From NIOZ-UU13 sp032250555 (lineage in GTDB: Bacteria; Planctomycetota; Phycisphaerae; Sedimentisphaerales; Anaerobacaceae): a DNA stretch of 13,897 nt. Each line of letters opens with the position of its first letter. Position 1 is the first letter of the stretch. The notes below the pieces were generated by a model. That model did no database searches and was not told where the DNA came from. It was given only the letters and a program-made list of their open reading frames with translations. The position numbers were made by a program, and so were the translations under genes. Positions 1 to 6,148 of this stretch are shown here, one piece after another. The stretch covers positions 1-13,897 of the forward strand of contig JAVVFI010000103.1 in the NCBI GenBank assembly GCA_032250555.1. Direction: 5' to 3'.

Positions 1-846
1 CTGCGAGGTGTAAGATATGGTTATTCGTTTATTGAGAAATTTATCCAGGTTCCATTCGGGTTACCCCAGCCGGATGAGAAGAGTATCAATGAGATGCTGA
101 TGGGGATGTCCGGGCAAATGAAAGAAGAGAAAAAAGAGCAAGCCAAAAAAACCAAGACGAAACAAATTGAAACAGGTGCTGAAGCAGAAGAACAACCACC
201 AAGCGAACTTAGTGGTGAAGTGCCGAAAACTAAAACAGCCAAGATGAAAAAGGGAAAGATAGAAGAGGATGAAAAGTTGGAAGAAAAAGAACGTGATATC
301 AGGCAAAAGAAAATTGAAAAAGAATTTTTGAAGTTCGATGGTGATGATTTTAATTTCCGAACAATTGTTCTGACGGTTTCAAAGGCTTTTGAATTCAATC
401 CACGGCGGGCGAAACAGTTTGTGAATATTTTCCGATTAAGAGCGGCGACTGCGAAGGTAACAGGGTTGTATGAGCCAAAAGAAGGTAAGAGAATTACATT
501 TGAGCAGTTGGGTAAGTTTGTTGGGATTGGATTGGGATGGCCATTGCTGATTCGAGATATCGAGCGCAGGCCTGAATTGTTGGAAGAATTAGTGGAGGCG
601 GCTGAAGGTCGAAAGGAGGAAGAAGCGAATGAGAGGAAGGAGGCAGAAACAAAAGGTAAGCGTTTTGAGAAATGGGTGGGTGACGAAAAGCTGATGGAAC
701 TCCTGAAAGCAGGATGTGAGAATCAGGAGGATGTGGAGATGTGTCGACGTTTCAGTTTGAAAGGATTGAGTGTAAATAAGCTGCTCCAAGTTGCTCCGAG
801 TGTGATGGGTGCTGAAGAGAAAACGGTGCAAAATATGGCACCATGA
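1..846 (+). CDS. KAP family P-loop NTPase, C-terminal part (5' end outside window)
   Basis: The reading frame is open from base 1, so the gene begins upstream; 281 residues are visible. An ATG at 94 also exists in this frame but is internal. The visible start (residues 10-22, FIEKFIQVPFGLP) and the later FNPRRAKQFVNIFRL (132-146) match the C-terminal half of KAP NTPases, whose P-loop and Walker B motifs would lie before base 1 and cannot be checked. Between the two motifs sits a Lys/Glu-rich low-complexity stretch (about residues 38-108), probably a charged helix or linker. KAP NTPases are often membrane-associated and some take part in phage exclusion or other conflict systems; no such partner is visible here, so the role is open. 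No transmembrane segment is seen in this part. The family call rests on two motifs; the incomplete 5' end is certain. Confidence 0.7.
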   Translation: MRGVRYGYSFIEKFIQVPFGLPQPDEKSINEMLMGMSGQMKEEKKEQAKKTKTKQIETGAEAEEQPPSELSGEVPKTKTAKMKKGKIEEDEKLEEKERDIRQKKIEKEFLKFDGDDFNFRTIVLTVSKAFEFNPRRAKQFVNIFRLRAATAKVTGLYEPKEGKRITFEQLGKFVGIGLGWPLLIRDIERRPELLEELVEAAEGRKEEEANERKEAETKGKRFEKWVGDEKLMELLKAGCENQEDVEMCRRFSLKGLSVNKLLQVAPSVMGAEEKTVQNMAP

Positions 847-987
847 TACTCCTTTTTTGGATTTTGGACAGCGTAATTCAGCTTCCGCTTCGCCTACGCT
901 ATGTTAAGGGATCATCATATCATGATTATTCAGTAAGTATCAGATAAAGCTTTGGCTAATACAACTAATCCAATTTTAAACACTGCG

Positions 988-1012
988 AAATCCCGGGTAT
1001 GCCGGTTTTTTT
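988..1012 (+). terminator. Weak candidate Rho-independent terminator
   Basis: A CCGG/CCGG stem of four G-C pairs with a five-base loop is followed directly by a run of seven T. It lies downstream of the KAP-type gene and 50 bases before the thioesterase start. The stem is short and its outer positions are mismatched, so the call is weak. Confidence 0.3.
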
Positions 1013-1063
1013 ATTGCCTTAGACGACAATTCCCTTCATAATAAACTCATCGGAGGCGGGGGT

Positions 1064-1579
1064 ATGGATTATGCACTCACAAAAGATAGAAACAAGAAAA
1101 AAGAGGATTCGATGATAAAACAACCGACGTCGAGAACGTGTTTAATGTGCGGGCGGGACAATAATCTCGGGCTGAAAATGGTATGGTATAATAATCCTGA
1201 AGAGAACCAGATTGAAGCAGATGTTACGATTCCGGAACAGTTTAACGGGTATCCGGGGATTGCACATGGGGGGATTGTCGCAGCGATTTTGGATGAGACT
1301 TCGGGCAGATCTGTTATGCTGGACGGCAATTTCGATAATCTATTTGTTACTTTGAGACTGAACATGACTTACAGAAGGCCGACACCAACCAATACGCCGC
1401 TTAAGGCAGTTGGGTGGGTGGAGCATAAAGGACATAGAGGTATGAAAGTCGCAGCGAAATTACTATTACCTGATGGGACAATTACTGCTGAATGCAAAGC
1501 AGTTGTTGTAAAGCCAACCGGAGAGATATCCAAGAGCTGGGAGCCTGAAAAGAAATACTGGCGTGTGGAAGATGATTAA
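1064..1579 (+). CDS. PaaI-type hotdog-fold thioesterase with N-terminal CxxCG motif
   Basis: A 171-residue protein of the hotdog thioesterase superfamily, which hydrolyses acyl-CoA or related thioesters in the cytoplasm. The hallmark HGG sits at residues 68-70, followed by the helix segment ending in D77-E78, the usual place of the catalytic acid. A C26-x-x-C29-G pair precedes the domain, a variant seen in some PaaI-like proteins, where it may bind metal; no second Cys pair is present. The start at 1064 is chosen because GGAGG lies at 1052-1056 with a seven-base spacer. An internal ATG at 1112 would remove a charged 16-residue extension and has only a weak AG-rich site. It appears to be a single-gene unit, with no convincing promoter seen upstream. 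The substrate cannot be told from sequence. Confidence 0.8.
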   Translation: MDYALTKDRNKKKEDSMIKQPTSRTCLMCGRDNNLGLKMVWYNNPEENQIEADVTIPEQFNGYPGIAHGGIVAAILDETSGRSVMLDGNFDNLFVTLRLNMTYRRPTPTNTPLKAVGWVEHKGHRGMKVAAKLLLPDGTITAECKAVVVKPTGEISKSWEPEKKYWRVEDD

Positions 1580-1609
1580 CAACAGATGACTTAAGATATC
1601 TATATAGGC

Positions 1610-1642
1610 AAAAAAGAGGCCCATACCTAATTGGCATAGGCC
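1610..1642 (-). terminator. Rho-independent terminator of the FN3-repeat secreted protein gene
   Basis: On the minus strand a hairpin with GGCC/GGCC ends and further pairing inside (two symmetric mismatches) is followed, after three bases, by six T (complement of the A run at 1610-1615). It lies about 50 bases past the stop of the minus-strand gene at 1694 and between convergent genes, so it may also stop transcription coming from the thioesterase gene, although no T run follows it on the plus strand. Confidence 0.6.
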
Positions 1643-1693
1643 CCGAATAGATTAAATAAACAGTCGCTATCCAAGGTATTTACGACTTACAGG

Positions 1694-3847
1694 CTACGGT
1701 GCATTGAGCCGAATATCGTCGAAGTACATCATACCTGATCCGCCGGCAACGGGATTATTCCTGTTACCAAGGCCAAGAGTAATCGAAGTTACATTAGCAA
1801 GGTTTACGCCCTGGTCTGCAAAGGTTTGGAGGTCTATATTCCACTGGGTCCAGGCAGTTCTCAGTGCTGCATCAGGATTGTCATTATTGACCACTGCATT
1901 GCCGTTAAGGGCAACATACAAATTCTCAGCGGTGTTATTTGCAGCGCCTCTGAACCAGATTGTCAGGGTGTTGATACCTTTGACTGTCCAGTCACGATTG
2001 GAAGTCAATGTCAAGGTCGCCTCGGATTTTCCGACGGCGTTGTCGTAGGCAAAAGGCATCGACTGGTTACCATTGTGAACGATAGTCTGCTCGGCAATTG
2101 GAGGATTTAAGTTACCGACAACAGAACCATTTGCAGTCGGATTCTCGAATCCATCTATCCAGGCAAGATATATCCTGTTGCTCCCGGGCTCACCTTCATT
2201 AATGTCATTGTAGCTCTCCATATCGTCTATGATAAGGAAGTTGGCCGTGGTAAAGCTCCAGAGTGGGCCTGTCCACGGGCTGTCGGCGTTGGCGTTATTG
2301 GCCTCATCGATACGCCAGTAGTAAGTGGTATCCCATTCAAGCTGTCCGGGTTCAAAGCTTTCTGCGCCAAGGTTTCCACTGCCTTTTAATTCCAGAGAGG
2401 AAGCATCAGAGCCGAAATAGACTTCATATGTATCGGCAAAGACTCCCGGTTGCCATGTAAGAACGGGCGTCTGTGTTATATCCACGGCGCGGTTAGCAGG
2501 GGCAGGACTGGCGACGCCGCCTTCGGTTGTAAAGGACCAAACCTGGCCTTTATGCGTTTCAACGACATCAAATTCATCAACCCGCCAGTAGTAAGTTTTG
2601 GCCAATTGAAGCGGGCCGGGGTTATAACTTGTAGTTCCCACCGGGAGTCCTCCGGCGGCATTATCAATATCGTCAAAATTATCGCCGAAATATACGGTGT
2701 GGAGTTTCGAACCAAAACCTTCTGTCCAGGTAAGAGTGGTATCAGCAGGTATCGAGAGGACGCCATCGGCTGGATTGGGATTGTATGCGGTCTTAGGCGG
2801 AATTGTAAAGCTCCAGACAAGACCTGTCCAGGGACTGTTCGGTTCGTCGTTATTGATCTCATCAACACGCCAGTAATATGTCGTTCCCGGTACAAGACCA
2901 TCAGGAAAAGCGAATCCGGGGAAGCCGACGATAAGGAAAGTTTCGGCCTGGTTACCGAGGAACGTGGTTTCTGCTCCGGCGTTGACATCATCAAAATTGT
3001 CGCCGAAGTACACATCGTGGGAAACAGCTAAATCTCCAGGTTTCCAGCCAAGGGTTGCCCACACATCGGTATAGTAGGAGCCATCGCTGGGTTCCGGGAT
3101 TCTTGCCTGAGTTTTCACACCGAAGACATATTTAACGGCCGCCTCAAGCAGAGCATAAGCATTATCATTAAATACAGAAATCGCATTATAATCAAAGCCA
3201 ATACAGATGCGGAGATCCGCTGCTATTTGTTCAGAGCCGTCTGTAGGCGATGCAGCCAGTTTAGCTCCCTTTTCGTAAACAAGAATAGTATCATAAGTCT
3301 GGCCATCAGCTAAGGTGGCTGTCGCAATGACGGTAGCTTCCTCGCCTGCGATACCCTGGCTAAAACGAGCGGTGCCTTCTGTGCCTGTAATTTCAGTCAG
3401 AACGGGGACCGTCCCGCTTAGACCTGCAGCCAGAGGATGTCCGGGATTTACAATCTCAATATCTGTGGTTGCCACATCCTGACCTGCACCTCCACCTAAG
3501 GTTAAACCCATTTCATCCCAGGCCCAGCACTCCGTGATGATCATAGGTGTTTCAATCTCTGTGATTTCCTCCCTGATTCCACCAGAACCGACCGATTCAG
3601 AAATAAAGACCAAATCTGCGGCGGCGGCAGCGGCCTCAGTGGCTGCTTCGTCTTCGTCGTCATCAAAATATGTTACAGTGTGCCCAAGTCCTTCGAGGAA
3701 TTCTTTTATCAAAATATCAGCCTGATATGTGGCTTCTGTCGGGTCATTGACAATAAATAAAATATTGTCCCCCATAGCTATAGTACCTGAACAACCGACC
3801 ATTACCATCATACAGAGTAAAGCTTGTACGAATTTTTTCTCCAACAT
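1694..3847 (-). CDS. Secreted multidomain protein: ThuA/GATase-like N-domain, three FN3-like repeats, C-terminal CBM-like domain
   Basis: The true start is taken as ATG at 3847 (717 residues), because GGAGG lies at 3856-3860 with an eight-base spacer; a TTG at 3862 would overlap that site. The N-terminus has a hydrophobic signal segment ending in VGCSG, a possible but imperfect lipobox, or a normal cleavage site near AMG. Residues about 27-240 start with ILFIVND and resemble the flavodoxin-like ThuA/glutamine-amidotransferase fold. Three FN3-like modules follow (about 246-351, 352-443, 444-533), each with a TYYWR(V/I)DE strand and a W-SFT ending. Residues about 534-717 open with DDMESYND and end with YFDDIRL, as in carbohydrate-binding beta-sandwich domains of planctomycete exported proteins. 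No catalytic glycosidase domain is seen. It probably binds surface or extracellular polysaccharide; function unknown. An acidic/alanine low-complexity run lies at about residues 60-78. Confidence 0.75.
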   Translation of the reverse strand: MLEKKFVQALLCMMVMVGCSGTIAMGDNILFIVNDPTEATYQADILIKEFLEGLGHTVTYFDDDEDEAATEAAAAAADLVFISESVGSGGIREEITEIETPMIITECWAWDEMGLTLGGGAGQDVATTDIEIVNPGHPLAAGLSGTVPVLTEITGTEGTARFSQGIAGEEATVIATATLADGQTYDTILVYEKGAKLAASPTDGSEQIAADLRICIGFDYNAISVFNDNAYALLEAAVKYVFGVKTQARIPEPSDGSYYTDVWATLGWKPGDLAVSHDVYFGDNFDDVNAGAETTFLGNQAETFLIVGFPGFAFPDGLVPGTTYYWRVDEINNDEPNSPWTGLVWSFTIPPKTAYNPNPADGVLSIPADTTLTWTEGFGSKLHTVYFGDNFDDIDNAAGGLPVGTTSYNPGPLQLAKTYYWRVDEFDVVETHKGQVWSFTTEGGVASPAPANRAVDITQTPVLTWQPGVFADTYEVYFGSDASSLELKGSGNLGAESFEPGQLEWDTTYYWRIDEANNANADSPWTGPLWSFTTANFLIIDDMESYNDINEGEPGSNRIYLAWIDGFENPTANGSVVGNLNPPIAEQTIVHNGNQSMPFAYDNAVGKSEATLTLTSNRDWTVKGINTLTIWFRGAANNTAENLYVALNGNAVVNNDNPDAALRTAWTQWNIDLQTFADQGVNLANVTSITLGLGNRNNPVAGGSGMMYFDDIRLNAP
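2247..3108 (-). repeat. Three tandem FN3-like modules inside the secreted protein
   Basis: Approximate spans are 3108-2793, 2792-2516 and 2515-2247. Each encodes a VYFG strand, a TYYWR(V/I)DE strand and a closing W-SFT strand. The DNA is recognisably related at the YYWR block (two copies share CGCCAGTAGTAAGT on the plus strand) but diverged elsewhere, so these are old protein repeats rather than recent DNA duplications. Confidence 0.7.
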
Positions 3848-3953
3848 AATTCTTTCCTCCAAGTTATAGTTTTTTGTTCCTAATGTGAATTAGTAGATGA
3901 GAAAATAACAAAACAGAAATCCCAAAATCATTGTCTGGATGTAAGAATCCTCC

Positions 3954-4034
3954 TTAAATAATTAAGTTTTTAATCGAAATGTAAGATATTTTCGGAGCAA
4001 TACAAAATTGCTGAAGTAACTCTGTGCTCCACAT
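3954..4034 (-). CDS. Candidate 26-residue leader ORF upstream of the secreted protein
   Basis: An ATG at 4034 follows a strong GGAGG (4042-4046) with a seven-base spacer and opens a 26-codon frame starting MWSTELLQQF. Its stop codon overlaps a second strong ribosome-binding site, AAGGAGG (3949-3955). It lies in the predicted long leader of the secreted-protein gene. No similarity is recognised and a frame this short could arise by chance; the well-placed ribosome-binding site is the main support. It could be a leader peptide or the remains of a lost gene. Confidence 0.25.
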   Translation of the reverse strand: MWSTELLQQFCIAPKISYISIKNLII

Positions 4035-4133
4035 ATTCACTCCTCCTCTATTCGTTTAAAAATAAGATATTACGCCCGAAAGGAGATAGAAAGCCCTCAG
4101 ATGCCTGACTGTACGAGCAGCAAACCATATTTA

Positions 4134-4162
4134 TTTATATAAATTAATTGCTATTTAGTCAA
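4134..4162 (-). promoter_or_regulatory. Sigma70-like promoter for the secreted FN3-repeat protein
   Basis: On the minus strand TTGACT (4157-4162) and TATAAA (4134-4139) are separated by 17 bases, each matching five of six consensus positions. The start of transcription would be near 4127, giving a leader of about 280 bases before the ATG at 3847. The same segment is very AT-rich, which raises the chance of a false match. Confidence 0.5.
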
Positions 4163-4294
4163 GTAAAAAACATCCTGAACAATAGCCTGCGTCCGATATA
4201 AACCGCTGAATATGAAATATACCCAAACATTCTACTTGTCGATATTCACATTTTACTTAAACTAAGGTGTTTTTATATTTGGCTGATAGAGTTT

Positions 4295-4310
4295 ATCTAT
4301 ATCCATAGAT
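4295..4310. repeat. Inverted repeat ATCTAT-N4-ATAGAT upstream of the sigma factor gene
   Basis: A perfect six-base inverted repeat with a four-base centre lies 44 bases upstream of the candidate TATAAT of the sigma factor gene. It could be an operator or a chance match in AT-rich sequence. Confidence 0.25.
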
Positions 4311-4331
4311 GTAAAATCCTTGTGATTAAGA

Positions 4332-4360
4332 TTTTAATTTAATTGCCAATCGCTTATAAT
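4332..4360 (+). promoter_or_regulatory. Candidate promoter for the sigma/anti-sigma unit
   Basis: A perfect TATAAT lies at 4355-4360, 35 bases before the ATG. The hexamer 17 bases upstream, TTTTAA, matches the -35 consensus poorly. No clear ribosome-binding site precedes the ATG at 4396. Confidence 0.4.
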
Positions 4361-4395
4361 GGTAATGTTGTGAAGATTCATTTTATGTTGTAACT

Positions 4396-5004
4396 ATGGC
4401 TAAAGATTTAACAAAATTAACTGATGGTGAGCTTCTAACTCGATATATAGAGGGTGAGGAGGCCGCATTTCGTGAAATCGTAAACCGTTATAAAAACGGT
4501 CTTTATGCATTTCTACGCATGTTTTTAAATCGGCGAGAACTTGTTGAAGACGTTTTTCAGGAGACTTTTTTACAGTTATTTAACAGTAAAGAGAGTTTCG
4601 ATACAAGCCGGCCTCTGCGTCCGTGGTTATTTACTATAGCCGCCAACAAGGCAAAGGATGCCCTTCGCAAATGGCAGCGAAAAAACGCCATCCCGATTGG
4701 TACTATGACGGATTCTGAGGACATGTCATTTGATGATATGTTGAATTCAGTTAGTTCTGACAGCACAATGCCTTACGATCAGCTCCAAAAAGATGAAACC
4801 GCCCTTCGTGTTAGGCGAATTATATCGGATATGCCGGAAAATCTTCGAGAAATATTGGTTTTTGCATATTTTAACAGATTTTCTTACAAACAAATGGCGG
4901 AGATTTTGAGTATACCTATCGGAACGGTTAAAAGTAGGTTGCATACGGCAGTAAGTCGTTTTTCAAAAGAGTGGAAAACATCAGTAGGGAGCAAAAAAAA
5001 TTAA
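4396..5004 (+). CDS. ECF-type RNA polymerase sigma factor (sigma-70 family)
   Basis: A 202-residue sigma factor with the two-domain ECF layout. Region 2 covers about residues 20-95 and includes the core-binding DVFQETF (52-58) and the RPLRPWLFTIAANKAKDALR promoter-melting segment. Region 4 (about 146-192) includes PENLREIL and the helix-turn-helix ending in G176-TVKSRLHTA. A Ser/Asp-rich linker lies between them. ECF factors redirect RNA polymerase to a small regulon and are usually held inactive by an anti-sigma partner; the next gene overlaps by one base and fits that role. The family is sure; its target promoters cannot be told from this window. No ribosome-binding site is obvious at the ATG, suggesting weak or controlled translation. 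Confidence 0.92.
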   Translation: MAKDLTKLTDGELLTRYIEGEEAAFREIVNRYKNGLYAFLRMFLNRRELVEDVFQETFLQLFNSKESFDTSRPLRPWLFTIAANKAKDALRKWQRKNAIPIGTMTDSEDMSFDDMLNSVSSDSTMPYDQLQKDETALRVRRIISDMPENLREILVFAYFNRFSYKQMAEILSIPIGTVKSRLHTAVSRFSKEWKTSVGSKKN

Positions 5005-6035
5005 TGAATTCGCTGAACAACGAGCAAAAACAATTATTGTTTGATTACTGTATAGGATTGACATCACAGAAAGAGACTGACGAGGCCGAGGCGTTAATCT
5101 CATCTAATCAAGAAGCCGCCGAAATTCAACAAAAGCTTAGAGCTGCAATTGAGCCTCTTGGCAGCGTAGAGCCTGAAAGCTGTCCTGATGAGCTTGTGGA
5201 AAATACTATTTGGCGGGTTCAAAATCATTTGGAATCCAGCCAGCGACAATTGCGCGAGTTACTTGCGACCGAGCAGAGAAAAAGAGTTACTATCAAGATC
5301 GGTGCCTGGCGTAATATGGGCCAAAGAGCTGCTGTAGCGGCATTGATTATTTTCAGCGTTGGGATTATTGTTCCTACGCTGAAAGCCCTCAATCAAAGAT
5401 CCTTCCGGCAGCGATGCAAAATGCAAATGAGCAGCGTATTTCAGGGATTACGCAATTACATTTCCGACTATGATAATCAAACGCCTGCAGTTGCCTCAAT
5501 AGCCGGAGCGCCGTGGTGGAAGCTGGGAGACCAGGGGGGGGATAATCATTCCAATACTCGCAATGTATATCTTTTGTCGAAAGGCGGCTACGTTGATGTA
5601 GAGAACTTTGTATGCCCTGCATGTAAAGGTGATGTGCCTGTGAAACTCGACGATTCGCAAATCAAAAAATTAAAAGATTTTCCCAGCAGGAGATATGTAA
5701 CCTATAGTTTCCAGATAAACTGCAGAAGAATAGCAAACGGCAAGCTACAGTGCCGGAAGGTTATAATGGCGGATATGAATCCGCTTTTCGAGAACCTACC
5801 GGAAGATTTTTCCAAAGAGTTTCAACTGAAATTAACCAGGACTCTGCTGACACTTAATAGTATCAATCACAATCGCCGCGGGCAGAACGTTTTATTCGGA
5901 GACGGCCATATAAAGTTTCTGAAAAGCCGTTTTACCGGCATCTTAGAGGATGATATATACACACTTCAGGATACTGACGTATATCAAGGCTGTGAAGTGC
6001 CTTCCTGTGAGACCGACTTTTTCCTTGCCCCGTAA
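5004..6035 (+). CDS. Anti-sigma-like membrane protein fused to a pseudopilin/DUF1559-like domain
   Basis: The start is taken as ATG 5004, which forms TAATG with the sigma factor stop; a GTG at 4971 in the same frame would add 11 residues with only a weak ribosome-binding site. In the resulting 343 residues, about 1-108 are soluble and rich in charged helices, as in cytoplasmic anti-sigma regions, without an obvious HxxxCxxC zinc motif. One membrane span follows (about 109-127). After it, RSFRQRCKMQM and GLRNYISDYDN resemble the segment after the N-terminal helix of planctomycete type II pseudopilins. FVCPAC (C204, C207) and NHNRRGQNVLFGDGH (from H289: H-X10-DG) match the C-terminal signature of that family, one residue longer than the usual H-X9-DG. 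The extracytoplasmic domain would be the sensor. The anti-sigma role is inferred from gene order and topology; the pilin-like part is seen in sequence. Confidence 0.7.
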   Translation: MNSLNNEQKQLLFDYCIGLTSQKETDEAEALISSNQEAAEIQQKLRAAIEPLGSVEPESCPDELVENTIWRVQNHLESSQRQLRELLATEQRKRVTIKIGAWRNMGQRAAVAALIIFSVGIIVPTLKALNQRSFRQRCKMQMSSVFQGLRNYISDYDNQTPAVASIAGAPWWKLGDQGGDNHSNTRNVYLLSKGGYVDVENFVCPACKGDVPVKLDDSQIKKLKDFPSRRYVTYSFQINCRRIANGKLQCRKVIMADMNPLFENLPEDFSKEFQLKLTRTLLTLNSINHNRRGQNVLFGDGHIKFLKSRFTGILEDDIYTLQDTDVYQGCEVPSCETDFFLAP

Positions 6036-6048
6036 TTTATTTTTCATT

Positions 6049-6087
6049 TCGTATATTGTAGTATTATTTTTGTAATACAAAATACGA
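6049..6087. terminator. AT-rich hairpin between convergent genes
   Basis: TCGTAT...GTATTA pairs with TAATAC...ATACGA around a six-base, T-rich loop, with a three-base bulge and a mismatch. It lies between the convergent anti-sigma and HzsA-like genes, about 14 bases after the first and 60 after the second. No clear T run follows on either strand, so its action as a terminator is uncertain. Confidence 0.35.
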
Positions 6088-6148
6088 TATTTAAAGAGCG
6101 GATGTTGCCGGCCTTTTTGCATTGTTGATGGTGCTATTAAACCTGAAT

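Larger units (their letters stand above)
3848..4395. other. Divergent intergenic region (548 bp)
   Basis: This separates the minus-strand secreted protein from the plus-strand sigma factor. It holds a minus-strand promoter (4134-4162), a leader with three strong ribosome-binding sites (4042-4046, 3949-3955, 3856-3860) and short ORFs, an inverted repeat (4295-4310) and a plus-strand TATAAT (4355-4360). A less AT-rich block at about 4070-4125 is part of the predicted leader RNA; I do not recognise a known riboswitch in it. Confidence 0.6.

Noticed and set aside
843..947. 34-codon frame overlapping the KAP stop as ATGA
   Set aside because: No ribosome-binding site, no similarity and no recognisable domain; a stop/start overlap alone is weak evidence.
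2450..3031. Long frames opposite and beside the FN3-like repeats
   Set aside because: These are shadows of the secreted-protein gene, which has a clear start, domains and terminator; the shadows have no recognisable domain.
3848..3862. TTG start that would add five residues to the secreted protein
   Set aside because: The codons lie on the GGAGG ribosome-binding site of the ATG at 3847, which has ideal spacing.
4070..4125. Known riboswitch in the leader of the secreted protein
   Set aside because: The block is less AT-rich than its surroundings, but I could not match it to a consensus such as GEMM or cobalamin.
4971..5003. GTG start adding 11 residues to the anti-sigma-like protein
   Set aside because: It would overlap the sigma gene by 34 bases with a poor ribosome-binding site, while ATG 5004 forms a classic TAATG coupling. 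It cannot be fully excluded.
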